This document shows, piece after piece, positions 49,939-58,711 of a stretch of DNA of 64,000 bases. Position 1 is the stretch's first letter; every line of letters begins with the position of its first letter. This DNA comes from Bacillus_CJ salitolerans (lineage in GTDB: Bacteria > Bacillota > Bacilli > Bacillales > SA4). The notes under the pieces are model-generated. The model was not told where the DNA came from. It saw only the letters and a program-made list of their open reading frames with translations, and did not search any database. Made by a program: the position numbers and the translations under genes. Where the stretch lies: positions 62,001-126,000 of the forward strand of contig NZ_JBHUEM010000004.1 in assembly GCF_042680805.1 (NCBI RefSeq), written 5' to 3'.

Positions 49939-51483
49939 ATGCCTAAAACAGATGTTGTAATTATTGGTTCCGGCTTAGCTGCATTAGTAGCTGCAAGTCG
50001 TTTATGTATGGATAAGAATGTGATAATTTTCACAAAGGCGTCCAAGGAAAATAGTAATTCCATTTTGGCACAAGGTGGTATTGCTTCTGCGATCTCAAAA
50101 GAGGATTCTTGGTGTTCACATCTTAAAGATACGATGGGAGCAGGTTGTAATCATAATATAGACAAAATGGTAGAAACACTTGTTAGAAATGGTCCTACTT
50201 ATATACTTGAACTCATGGAGCAAGGTATGAAGTTTGATACAAATGAATTTGGTGACCTTCTTCTAGGTAGAGAAGGAGCCCACTCATACCGAAGAATATT
50301 ACACGCTGGTGGAGATGCGACTGGAAAAGCCCTTGTCACATTTATGATGGAAAAAATAAAGAACAAAGTAACTATTGTTGAACATCATATGGCAGTTGAT
50401 CTCATACTTGATAATAATCGTTGTATTGGAGTTACTGCAATAAATCAACAGGATGAAAACATCACATTTTTTGCTGAACATGTAATTTTAGCGACTGGAG
50501 GCTGCGGAGGAGTATTTGAATACACATCCAATGATCCAACTATTATTGGAGACGGATATGCGATGGCCTATCGTGCAGGCGCGGATTTAGTTGATATGGA
50601 ATTTGTGCAATTTCATCCGACTTTATTGCATGTTAATGGAACTTGTCCAGGGTTAATATCAGAAGCTGTTAGAGGAGAAGGTGCTGTATTAGTAACCGAA
50701 TCCGGAAGAAGAATCATGGAGAATAAGCATAGCTATAAGGATTTAGCACCTCGTGATATTGTTACTAGAGTCATCTTTGATGAAATGAGCAATGGAGAAA
50801 AAATATTTTTAGATATTTCGATGATAGATTCATTTAACGTACGTTTTCCAACTATCACTACGCTCTGTGAAAAGAATGAAATTATTATTGAACAAGGAAA
50901 GATACCCATTGTCCCAGGCGCACACTTTATGATGGGTGGTATTAAAGTAAATGAGCATGGTGAGAGTAGTTTGCGGTATTTATATGCAATTGGTGAAGTA
51001 GCCTGTACAGGTGTTCACGGGGCAAATAGATTAGCAAGTAATTCACTACTAGAAACCATTGTGTTTGCAAATGCGGTTGCTGATCGTATTCTTTCAGAAA
51101 CTGTTGACCAAGTCAAATATACAAGTGATATAGCAAATGGAATCCATTTAAATGGGATTCAACTCCCCTCTGAGGATGAGATTAAACAGATGATGAGCAA
51201 AAATGTTGGAATCGTTCGCAATCAGGCTGGTCTTCAAGCTGTGGTAGAGTATCTCGAGCCCTATACGAAGTTGACAACAAAAGAAGTAGGATTCACACAA
51301 GCCTCAATTGTAAGATTGAATATGATAACAACTAGTTGGTTAATTGCAAGTTCTGCTTTAATGAGACTAGAAAGTAGGGGAGGGCATTTTCGAAGTGACT
51401 ACCCTGAAACAATGAGTAACTGGCAAGGGAGACTCATTAACAGAAAAAAACAAGACGTGTTTGTGCTAGGAGGATTGTCATGA
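49939..51483 (+). CDS. nadB: L-aspartate oxidase
   Basis: FAD enzyme that oxidises aspartate to iminoaspartate, first step of de novo NAD synthesis. 514 residues. FAD-binding VVIIGSGLAALVAA at the N terminus, LAQGGIASAIS near 45, GREGAHSYRRILHAGGDATGKAL near 113-135, and the succinate-dehydrogenase-like HGANRLASNSLLE near 360. ATG after TAGGGGGC. Followed by nadC with a 4-bp overlap. Confidence 0.97.
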   Translation: MPKTDVVIIGSGLAALVAASRLCMDKNVIIFTKASKENSNSILAQGGIASAISKEDSWCSHLKDTMGAGCNHNIDKMVETLVRNGPTYILELMEQGMKFDTNEFGDLLLGREGAHSYRRILHAGGDATGKALVTFMMEKIKNKVTIVEHHMAVDLILDNNRCIGVTAINQQDENITFFAEHVILATGGCGGVFEYTSNDPTIIGDGYAMAYRAGADLVDMEFVQFHPTLLHVNGTCPGLISEAVRGEGAVLVTESGRRIMENKHSYKDLAPRDIVTRVIFDEMSNGEKIFLDISMIDSFNVRFPTITTLCEKNEIIIEQGKIPIVPGAHFMMGGIKVNEHGESSLRYLYAIGEVACTGVHGANRLASNSLLETIVFANAVADRILSETVDQVKYTSDIANGIHLNGIQLPSEDEIKQMMSKNVGIVRNQAGLQAVVEYLEPYTKLTTKEVGFTQASIVRLNMITTSWLIASSALMRLESRGGHFRSDYPETMSNWQGRLINRKKQDVFVLGGLS

Positions 51484-52328
51484 ATGTTATTAAATTACGA
51501 GAGGATTTAAAACATTTTTTACTTGAGGATATTGGGGAGAGGGATGTTACATCTTCATCGATATTTCCGAGTTCCTTTGTAGGGGAAGGAAATATAATAG
51601 CAAAAGACGAAGGAATTTTAGCAGGTACATCGATTATTAGAGAGTGTTTACATTTGGTTGATCCATCAATAGAGGTGATCCTTTACAAACACGATCGAGA
51701 TAGAGTTTTGACAGGAGAAACAATTGCAACAGTAAAGGGACCTGTTATCCACCTTTTGACGTGTGAAAGAATTATCTTAAACCTCCTACAAAGAATGAGT
51801 GGTATTGCAACATTGACAAATCAGGCGGTTCAATTATTAGACAGTAGTCAAACTAAAATTTGTGATACACGGAAAACAACACCTGGACTACGTATGTTTG
51901 AAAAGTATGCAGTTACATGTGGCGGAGGATCCAATCACCGGTATGGATTATATGATGGAGTAATGATTAAAGACAATCATATTGCGTTTGCTGGGTCCAT
52001 CAAAAACGCAGTAAATGCTGTAAAAGCAAATGTCGGCCATATGGTGAAAATTGAAGTTGAAACAGAAACAAAGGAAGATGTACTTGAAGCTATTGAAGCT
52101 GGTGTTGATGTCATTATGTTTGATAATCGTACTCCATCTGAAATAGAAGAGTTTGTGAAACTTGTTCCCTCCCATATTGTTACCGAGGCCTCAGGTGGTA
52201 TTACATTAGAAGTGCTACATGAGTATGGAAAGACAGGCGTTAATTACATTTCATTAGGTATGCTTACGCATTCGAATAAAGCATTGGATATTAGCTTTGT
52301 CACCGGATGGAAAGTGAAGGGGGTTTGA
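51480..52328 (+). CDS. nadC: Nicotinate-nucleotide pyrophosphorylase (quinolinate phosphoribosyltransferase)
   Basis: Turns quinolinate plus PRPP into nicotinate mononucleotide and CO2. 282 residues. Motifs EDIGERDVTSSSIF near 17, DTRKTTPGLRMFEKYAV near 137, and MIKDNHIAFAGS near 161. ATG overlaps the nadB stop codon (ATGA). In B. subtilis NadB, NadC and NadA may work as a complex because iminoaspartate is unstable. Confidence 0.97.
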   Translation: MNVIKLREDLKHFLLEDIGERDVTSSSIFPSSFVGEGNIIAKDEGILAGTSIIRECLHLVDPSIEVILYKHDRDRVLTGETIATVKGPVIHLLTCERIILNLLQRMSGIATLTNQAVQLLDSSQTKICDTRKTTPGLRMFEKYAVTCGGGSNHRYGLYDGVMIKDNHIAFAGSIKNAVNAVKANVGHMVKIEVETETKEDVLEAIEAGVDVIMFDNRTPSEIEEFVKLVPSHIVTEASGGITLEVLHEYGKTGVNYISLGMLTHSNKALDISFVTGWKVKGV

Positions 52329-52330
52329 CC

Positions 52331-53437
52331 ATGAATATTTTAGAGGCAGTACAGCTAAAGGATGGAAGTTTACCTGAAAAGTATAAATTGATGACAGATC
52401 TGGAAATGGAAAGTCGAGTCAAGGAAATAAAGGAGAGTTTTGGCACTAAGCTGTTCATACCAGGCCATCACTATCAAAAGGATGAAGTCATCCAATTTGC
52501 AGATGAAACAGGTGATTCTTTGCAATTAGCGCAGCAATCTGCGGCAAATACTGAAGCAGAATATATCGTGTTTTGTGGAGTTCATTTTATGGCTGAGACA
52601 GCCGACATTTTAACAAGAGAAAATCAAAAAGTAATATTACCCGATATGCGAGCGGGCTGTTCTATGGCAGATATGGCAGATATACACCAAACTGAAAGAG
52701 CTTGGGATCAATTATTGGACTTATTTGGAGAGACCATTTTGCCACTAACGTACGTTAATTCTACTGCATCCATTAAAGCATTCTGTGGAAAAAATGGAGG
52801 AGCAACGGTGACATCTTCTAATGCGAAAGAGATGGTTTCCTGGGCATTTACACAAAAAGAAAGAATTTTATTTTTACCTGATCAACACCTTGGCAGGAAT
52901 ACGGCCTTTGATTTAGGTGTTCCACTAGAAGAGATGGCAGTATGGAATCCTCTAACTGATAAGCTGGAATTTGAAGGTAATCCCGACAATATCAGAGTGA
53001 TTTTATGGAAGGGGCATTGCTCTGTTCATGAAAATTTCACGGTGCAAAATATCGAAAGCCTTCGTATATCAAACCCAAATATGAAAATTCTGGTTCACCC
53101 TGAATGTAGTAGAGAGGTTGTAGCGTTGTCTGATTTTGCGGGATCGACTAAATATATAATTGATACCATTAATAGAGCACCTGCAGGAAGTAAATGGGCA
53201 ATTGGGACTGAAATGAATCTTGTGAAGAGAATTATTAAAGAGCATCCTGATAAAGAAATAGTGTCCTTAAATCCACATATGTGCCCATGCTTAACAATGA
53301 ATCGAATTGATTTACCACACTTGCTTTGGTCGCTAGAAAATATCGAGACTGGAGCTATTCAAAATATTATTAAAGTCGAGGAAGCAGTTGCTCATGATGC
53401 AATGATGGCTTTAAATCGAATGCTTGAAAGAGCTTGA
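52331..53437 (+). CDS. nadA: Quinolinate synthase
   Basis: Condenses iminoaspartate with dihydroxyacetone phosphate to quinolinate, using a [4Fe-4S] cluster. 368 residues from the ATG that follows AAGGGGG; a longer frame inside nadC is rejected. Cluster ligands Cys110 (RAGCSMADM), Cys230 (WKGHCSVHE) and Cys320 (HMCPCLTMN) match the B. subtilis positions. Last gene of nadBCA; its Fe-S sulfur probably comes from divergent NifS. Confidence 0.97.
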   Translation: MNILEAVQLKDGSLPEKYKLMTDLEMESRVKEIKESFGTKLFIPGHHYQKDEVIQFADETGDSLQLAQQSAANTEAEYIVFCGVHFMAETADILTRENQKVILPDMRAGCSMADMADIHQTERAWDQLLDLFGETILPLTYVNSTASIKAFCGKNGGATVTSSNAKEMVSWAFTQKERILFLPDQHLGRNTAFDLGVPLEEMAVWNPLTDKLEFEGNPDNIRVILWKGHCSVHENFTVQNIESLRISNPNMKILVHPECSREVVALSDFAGSTKYIIDTINRAPAGSKWAIGTEMNLVKRIIKEHPDKEIVSLNPHMCPCLTMNRIDLPHLLWSLENIETGAIQNIIKVEEAVAHDAMMALNRMLERA

Positions 53438-53439
53438 CA

Positions 53440-53466
53440 AGCTAGGAATTTCTCCTAGCTTTTTTT
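53440..53466 (+). terminator. Terminator after nadA
   Basis: AGCTAGGA / TCCTAGCT with a 5-nt loop and six T. Confidence 0.88.
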
Positions 53467-53633
53467 CATTTGATTATTACCAAAATTTCGTGTGTCTACT
53501 TAATTTTCAAAGGGTTTACGATTGTACCTTGTCATAAACAACTATGAATTAGCATAAGTTGTGTTGAGGAATAGTGGCAAATAGCCTAGTGGTTGCATAG
53601 ACTGTAAAGAATTTTGCCATGGGAGGGATATAC

Positions 53634-55121
53634 GTGAAGATCCATATTGTACAAAAAGGTGATACCCTTTGGAAGATTGCCCAAAAGTACGGAGTAGACT
53701 TTGAAGAACTTAAACAAATGAATTCCCAATTAAGTAATCCAGATATGATTATGCCAGGAATGAAAATTAAAGTGCCAACAGCCGGTGTTCAAGTGAAAAA
53801 GGAAGCACCAATTACAAAAGAGGCTCCAATTGCAAAGGAAGCACCAATTGTAAAAGAAGCACCTGTTTCACCTATTAAGGAAGAAGTTCAACAACCGTAT
53901 CAAGACCTATCACCAAAGCCAATGCCTGTAACAAAGGAGGAACCTAAACAAGAAAAACCAAAGATGCCGTTTATTCCAAAGGTTCCTCAGTTACCTGAAT
54001 TAGAGTTTGATATTAATAATTACTATTTGAATATGGCTTATCAAAACGCTCCACAAACAACAAACATAGGTATGATGCCACAGCAGCCTACTCAGGTTTC
54101 TCCTATAGAGGAAGAAGTTCCAGAAATTCCAGAGCAGCCAAAGATACCAGAAGAAAAAACACAAGTCGCCCCTGCCTATCAACCTGAATGTTATCCTGTA
54201 ACAGGGATTAATCCAGGAGATGGCTTCTGTTACAATCCATGGGGACCACCAATGCATGTGCAACCAGGATTTCCTGGACAAATGCCATATGGTGTTCCAG
54301 GATATCCTGAGCAAGGCTATCCAACAATGGTTAGTCCAGCTGAAGACTTAGACGATATGCCAGAAATGCCACCATATCCTGGAGCACAACCAGGAGGATA
54401 TGCACCATATCCTATACATCCGTCAATGCATGGCCATGCTACTGGTGACGATGATTGTGGGTGTGATGATCATCTTCCAAAAGCTCCTGGTGCAGGTTAT
54501 ACTGTACCACCGATGGGGCAAGGGTATGGTTACCCAGGTGCGAGCGTTCCTGGTTTCGGAGCACCAGGTTCAGCAATGTCACCTTATGGAAATCCAGTAG
54601 GGTATAATCTACCAGATACAGATGATGTTCCTTACGGAGCTCAACCAAGTTATGGAGTGCCAGGCTATGGAGCCCCAGCAGGAGTGCCAGGATACGGAGC
54701 ACAGCCGGGCTATGGAACTCCAGGTCATGGACAGCCGGGCTATGGATCCCCAGCAGGAATGCCAGGATACGGAGCACAGCCGGGCTATGGAGCTCCAGGT
54801 CATGGACAGCCGGGCTATGGAGCCCCAGCAGGAATGCCAGGATACGGAGCACAACCGGGCTACGGAACTCCAGGTCATGGACAGCCGGGCTATGGATTCC
54901 CAGCAGGAATGCCAGGATACGGAGCACAACCGGGCTACGGATCCCCAGCAGGAGTGCCAGGATACGGAGCACAGCCAGGCTACGGTGTTCCGGGAACTCA
55001 ACCAGCAACTGGTCTACCAGGGACACAACCAGGATATGGAATACCGGGCTATGGAGCCCCAGGTTTGCAGGGGCCAATGGGAATGCCAGATTTTGATGAT
55101 GATGATGACTTTAATCTATAA
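53634..55121 (+). CDS. safA: Spore coat assembly protein SafA
   Basis: Inner-coat morphogen recruited by SpoVID and needed for many inner-coat proteins. 495 residues from GTG after GGGAGGGA. N-terminal LysM domain (1-48, HIVQKGDTLWKIAQKYGVD), which targets the cortex, then repeated KEAPI units (about 58-82), a Pro/Glu region, and a C-terminal half rich in Pro, Gly and Tyr. That half ends in 25-residue tandem repeats (GYGAQPGYGTPGHGQPGYGS-type). The order nadA-safA is as in B. subtilis. A CATAGACT box (53596-53603) resembles a sigma-E -10, but no convincing -35 is present. Repeats suggest an extended, cross-linkable coat protein. Confidence 0.93.
   Translation: MKIHIVQKGDTLWKIAQKYGVDFEELKQMNSQLSNPDMIMPGMKIKVPTAGVQVKKEAPITKEAPIAKEAPIVKEAPVSPIKEEVQQPYQDLSPKPMPVTKEEPKQEKPKMPFIPKVPQLPELEFDINNYYLNMAYQNAPQTTNIGMMPQQPTQVSPIEEEVPEIPEQPKIPEEKTQVAPAYQPECYPVTGINPGDGFCYNPWGPPMHVQPGFPGQMPYGVPGYPEQGYPTMVSPAEDLDDMPEMPPYPGAQPGGYAPYPIHPSMHGHATGDDDCGCDDHLPKAPGAGYTVPPMGQGYGYPGASVPGFGAPGSAMSPYGNPVGYNLPDTDDVPYGAQPSYGVPGYGAPAGVPGYGAQPGYGTPGHGQPGYGSPAGMPGYGAQPGYGAPGHGQPGYGAPAGMPGYGAQPGYGTPGHGQPGYGFPAGMPGYGAQPGYGSPAGVPGYGAQPGYGVPGTQPATGLPGTQPGYGIPGYGAPGLQGPMGMPDFDDDDDFNL
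54690..54989 (+). repeat. 75-bp tandem repeats in safA
   Basis: Units begin with GGATACGGAGCACA at 54690, 54765, 54840 and 54915 (75 bp apart), then at 54960 after a unit shortened to 45 bp. The missing 30 bp encode a 10-residue TPGHGQPGYG-type block, an in-frame deletion. Further relatives lie at the edges. Confidence 0.9.
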
Positions 55122-55129
55122 TAATCTAG

Positions 55130-55159
55130 AAGGCGATTCAATGGTGAGTCGCCTTTTTT
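55130..55159 (+). terminator. Terminator after safA
   Basis: AAGGCGATTCA / TGAGTCGCCTT, 4-nt loop, T tail. Confidence 0.9.
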
Positions 55160-55285
55160 CTATGTAAAGATGTTAACTTAACAAAAAAAACATGCTACTA
55201 ATTATCATTATTCTCATTTTCTTTATATTGCCCATTTAACTGTGATAAAATATTAGCTTATAAAGAGACGAAAGGATGTAAAATA

Positions 55286-56026
55286 ATGGAGCATAAAATT
55301 GAGAAGCTTGTGGAATGGCTACGATTAAAAGTGAAAGAGGCTGGTTCGAATGGTGCTATTGTTGGAATCAGTGGAGGTTTAGATTCAGCCGTTGTGACAC
55401 ACCTAATTAAAAGAGCATTTCCAACGAACTCCCTTGGATTAATTATGCCTTGTAAAAGTAACCCAAAGGATCAAGAGGATGCGTTAAAAGTAGTTAATAG
55501 TAGTGGTATTGATCATTTGCTCATTGATTTGACTGAAGCTCACCAAACATTATTTACACAACTTGAAAGAACATTAACTGAACGTGGAACATGGAATGAT
55601 AAAGCATCAAAGCTAGGAGATGCAAATACAAGAGCACGTCTACGAATGACAACTTTATATGCCGTTGCAAATAATTTTGGTTATTTAGTTGTCGGAACAG
55701 ATAACGCTGCAGAATGGCATACTGGTTATTTTACGAAATATGGTGATGGCGGAGTTGATCTCGTTCCCCTTGTTCATTTAACAAAAGGGGAAGTTAGAGA
55801 GATGGCAAAAGAGTTAGGTGTACCTACCGATTTAATTACTAAAGCACCAAGTGCAGGACTTTGGGAAGGTCAAACAGATGAGGATGAAATGGGTACAACC
55901 TATGACATGATCGATCAATATCTTATAGGGCAACCAATTCCTGATAAAGATCGACTAATTATTGAAAGATTACATAACCAGTCCCATCATAAACGCGAGC
56001 TTGCTGCAGCACCACCAAAATTTTAA
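55286..56026 (+). CDS. nadE: NAD(+) synthetase, ammonia-dependent
   Basis: Final step of NAD synthesis: amidation of nicotinate adenine dinucleotide with ammonia and ATP. 246 residues, the short form without a glutaminase domain. Pyrophosphatase loop GISGGLDSAVVTH near 28, NTRARLRMTTLYAVAN near 113 and VVGTDNAAEWHTGYFTKYGDGG near 136 are diagnostic. ATG 9 nt after AAAGGATG. In B. subtilis nadE lies elsewhere, so its location three genes after nadA joins nearly the whole de novo pathway. Confidence 0.94.
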   Translation: MEHKIEKLVEWLRLKVKEAGSNGAIVGISGGLDSAVVTHLIKRAFPTNSLGLIMPCKSNPKDQEDALKVVNSSGIDHLLIDLTEAHQTLFTQLERTLTERGTWNDKASKLGDANTRARLRMTTLYAVANNFGYLVVGTDNAAEWHTGYFTKYGDGGVDLVPLVHLTKGEVREMAKELGVPTDLITKAPSAGLWEGQTDEDEMGTTYDMIDQYLIGQPIPDKDRLIIERLHNQSHHKRELAAAPPKF

Positions 56027-56126
56027 GCTACTGTATATAAATAACAGACTAAATAAATCCTCCAGAAGACACTATAGTAATGAGTGCCTTAACAACACTC
56101 AATATGTCGATGGGGGGTCTTTAGCA

Positions 56127-57116
56127 TTGAATAAGAAAATTATCTACACACTTTCAACAGCGTTTTTGCTAGGAAGCTTAGCAGCTTGTAACACAGACCA
56201 AGGTGCAATGGAAGATAATACAAGATATAACGATACAGCTAGACCGATTGGATACTATTCCAATGAAAACATCGATGAAGAAAATGGCAATGCCTATTTA
56301 CCTGAGCGAGATAATGATGGACCTATTACTGAAATGTTAGATCGTACGGGAGCCGAAAATAACAGAAATAATAACAGAAATAAAGGTTTCAATGTAACAG
56401 ATAATCGATACAATAATAATGGCGTGTTCGGCCGAAATGTTACAAACAAACAAAATGAAGCTCATCCACAAAATAAAGGAACACTCGGTACATTAGATGA
56501 CGGGGTCATCGATGATCGCGATAATCGTACTCGTGGAAATAATCGTACAGGAATAACAGCGAGAGGCGAGTATGGGCAGTATGCTAACCGAAATGAACTG
56601 GCTGATTACGGTAATAATAAAGGAATGAACAATCCTACAAGACCTTATGCAGTTCGTGATAATGGACTTGCACGCGATAACCAATATTCAAGAAATGACT
56701 ATAACTATCATGGCCAGATGGCAACAAGAGATAATAATAAGAGAGCATCCTATTATAATAACTATGATGGTCGTTTAGCTGACCAAATTTCAAACCGGGT
56801 CCAAAATATTCCAACGGTTGATGATGTTAGAACGATTGTCTCAGGTAATCAAGTCCTAATTGCTCTTGATACAAAGGATCATGATGGAAAAGAAGTAAAG
56901 AGCAAAGTTAGGCAAGAAGTTGAAAGAATGACAAATGGAAAAAATGTAAGAATTGTAACAGATCCAGCTATCTTCCAAAGAGCTCAAAACATAGATAATA
57001 ATTTACAGGATGGTGGACCGACAACTGAAATCGATGAAGATGTTCGTGATATGTTCCGCGAAATTGGAAATGAAGTCGATGATTTTGTTAGAACACCATT
57101 CCGTGATACCAAATAA
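56127..57116 (+). CDS. coxA: YhcN/YlaJ-family sporulation lipoprotein, CoxA-like
   Basis: 329 residues from TTG after GGGGGGTC; the frame runs open into nadE but that part has no ribosome-binding site. Lipobox LAAC with Cys at about 24. The middle (about 50-215) is Asn/Arg/Tyr-rich and likely disordered; the C terminus (about 225-300, IPTVDDVRTIVSGNQVLIALDTKD ... RQEVERMTNGKNVRIVTDP) is the YhcN/YlaJ domain. B. subtilis coxA (yrbB), a spore-cortex lipoprotein, follows safA; here nadE is between them. Orthology inferred by neighbourhood. Confidence 0.82.
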   Translation: MNKKIIYTLSTAFLLGSLAACNTDQGAMEDNTRYNDTARPIGYYSNENIDEENGNAYLPERDNDGPITEMLDRTGAENNRNNNRNKGFNVTDNRYNNNGVFGRNVTNKQNEAHPQNKGTLGTLDDGVIDDRDNRTRGNNRTGITARGEYGQYANRNELADYGNNKGMNNPTRPYAVRDNGLARDNQYSRNDYNYHGQMATRDNNKRASYYNNYDGRLADQISNRVQNIPTVDDVRTIVSGNQVLIALDTKDHDGKEVKSKVRQEVERMTNGKNVRIVTDPAIFQRAQNIDNNLQDGGPTTEIDEDVRDMFREIGNEVDDFVRTPFRDTK

Positions 57117-57127
57117 CAAATATTGAA

Positions 57128-57153
57128 GCAGGGATAATTGATCCCTGTTTTTT
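57128..57153 (+). terminator. Terminator after the CoxA-like gene
   Basis: CAGGGAT / ATCCCTG, 5-nt loop, six T. Confidence 0.85.
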
Positions 57154-57205
57154 CTTTGTTTCCAATAAGAAAAAAACAGTACATAAAGCAAAAGTTTCAC
57201 TTTAT

Positions 57206-57235
57206 TGGATATTACTTCTATATATGGGTAGACTA
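57206..57235 (+). promoter_or_regulatory. Candidate sigma-G promoter of bofC
   Basis: TGGATA (57206-57211), 17-nt spacer, TAGACTA (57229-57235), matching sigma-G consensus TGAATA / CATACTA at 5 of 6 and 5 of 7. bofC is forespore-expressed in B. subtilis. Confidence 0.55.
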
Positions 57236-57285
57236 CATTAATGTCATACCTAAATTGTAATTATGTAAAAAACGGGGTGTTTGTC

Positions 57286-57858
57286 ATGAATATCGTCAAC
57301 CGGTATGCAAAGATAGTATGTTGGTGTTTCCTAATATTATTCTTAAGTATCTCAGGGATTGCCTTTCATTCTTTTGCTAAAGAAGCAAAGGGACAAATTA
57401 TCGAGAAAGGCGAGGAAACGAGTGAAAATGATAAAGCATATGAGGTAACAGGACCACTTACTATAACGGTAATATTAGAACGAGTATATTTAGATGGAGA
57501 AGTCAGTGAAGAAATAAAAGAGGAAACCATATGGTCGATGGAAGACTTTTGGGCACAATATGAAGGCTGGCAATTAATTGATCAAGATGAAGAACAAGTT
57601 GTATTTCAGCAAAGGATAGAAGATATATCCCCGTTGTTAAAGGCAAATGGTTATTTTGGTATAACGGAAGATGGGACTTTTAGCATTTTTAATGGGAAGC
57701 CAGAAACAGAAAATGTTATACAGTCTTTTTTTCAAATAGATGTAGACAAATTAGAAAGTAGGCAACACGAAGAGTTAATAAGAGGAATTCCAGTTAAATC
57801 GAAAGACAAATATGTTGAAGTTATGGAAGTATTTAAACCTTTTTCTATTACTCAATAA
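57286..57858 (+). CDS. bofC: BofC, forespore regulator of the sigma-K checkpoint
   Basis: Forespore-secreted protein that restrains the SpoIVB protease and so delays SpoIVFB activation. 190 residues from ATG after GGGGTG, with a signal sequence (about 8-30). Two domains are recognisable: PLTITVILERVYLDGEVSEE and ETIWSMEDFWAQYEGWQLIDQD, then ISPLLKANGYFGITEDGTFSIFNGKP, which closely follow B. subtilis BofC. The B. subtilis gene yrbC (upstream) and csbX (downstream) are missing here. Its targets SpoIVFA/FB are at 39832-41491. Confidence 0.92.
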   Translation: MNIVNRYAKIVCWCFLILFLSISGIAFHSFAKEAKGQIIEKGEETSENDKAYEVTGPLTITVILERVYLDGEVSEEIKEETIWSMEDFWAQYEGWQLIDQDEEQVVFQQRIEDISPLLKANGYFGITEDGTFSIFNGKPETENVIQSFFQIDVDKLESRQHEELIRGIPVKSKDKYVEVMEVFKPFSITQ

Positions 57859-57863
57859 ACTTA

Positions 57864-57898
57864 AAACGAGGCGAACCGCTGGGTCGCCTCTTTCGTTT
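57864..57898 (+). terminator. Terminator after bofC
   Basis: AAACGAGGCGAACC / GGTCGCCTCTTTCGTTT, extended stem with small bulges. The 180 bp to ruvA contain TAAAAT (58045-58050) but no GAAC-N4-GTTC SOS box. Confidence 0.75.
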
Positions 57899-58080
57899 GC
57901 TTTAAGTAACAATCACATCCTAATACTTCATTTTACAGTAGGACAACACTTACAAAAGATTTAGCAAATACTGTGTCTTATGTGACTGCGAGTTAACTAG
58001 ACTTTCTTATACGTATACAATGTGTATAGACAACTTTTTTATGCTAAAATGAGTAAAGCATAGATAAGGGAGAGAAAACG

Positions 58081-58695
58081 TTGATTGAGTTTGTTAAGGG
58101 AAATGTTGTAGAGGTTAATCCAGAATATATTGTTTTAGACCATCATGGTATGGGGTATCTCATCCATACACCTAATCCATATATATATGATGTATCAAAC
58201 AGAGAAATAATCATTTATACATATCAGCATGTAAGGGAAGATGTTTTAGCTCTTTATGGTTTCCCATCCAGAAAAGATCGAACATTATTTACTAGGCTAT
58301 TAAATGTAACTGGAATTGGACCAAAAGGTGCACTCGCCATTTTAGCATTTGGCCGGCTTGAACAAGTTGTAGGTGCAATTGAAGGAGAGAATGAGGCATT
58401 TCTGATTAAATTCCCGGGAGTTGGGAAAAAAACAGCAAGGCAAATCATATTAGATCTTAAAGGAAAAGTCGCTGATCTAATTGAAACAGGGTTCGTTCAT
58501 GCTGATAAAATTGATCCAACGATAATGGTCGGTAATCCTTCACTAGATGCCCTCAATGAAGCAGTGGAAGCCCTGAAGGTTCTCGGCTATGCCGAAAGGG
58601 AAATTAGAAAGATTCTCCCATTGTTGGAAAGCGAAAGGTTAACAACCGACCAATACATAAAAAAGGCATTACAACACTTAGTACAAGGAAAGTGA
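58081..58695 (+). CDS. ruvA: Holliday junction protein RuvA
   Basis: Binds four-way junctions as a tetramer and loads RuvB for branch migration. 204 residues: OB fold (GNVVEVNPEYIVLDHHGMGYLIH), helix-hairpin-helix pairs (LLNVTGIGPKGALAIL near 76 and IKFPGVGKKTARQIILDLKGK near 111) and the C-terminal RuvB-contacting three-helix domain. TTG start after GGGAGAG. Directly followed by ruvB. Confidence 0.98.
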   Translation: MIEFVKGNVVEVNPEYIVLDHHGMGYLIHTPNPYIYDVSNREIIIYTYQHVREDVLALYGFPSRKDRTLFTRLLNVTGIGPKGALAILAFGRLEQVVGAIEGENEAFLIKFPGVGKKTARQIILDLKGKVADLIETGFVHADKIDPTIMVGNPSLDALNEAVEALKVLGYAEREIRKILPLLESERLTTDQYIKKALQHLVQGK

Positions 58696-58711
58696 TAGGA
58701 GGGGTGAATAA

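Noticed and set aside
54439..55077. Long minus-strand and shifted-frame ORFs over safA repeats
   Set aside because: Tandem repeats of the real gene open the other frames; LysM and SafA architecture fix the plus-strand frame.
57900..58080. SOS (LexA/DinR) box before ruvA
   Set aside because: No GAAC-N4-GTTC or close variant seen on either strand, although ruvAB is SOS-controlled in B. subtilis.
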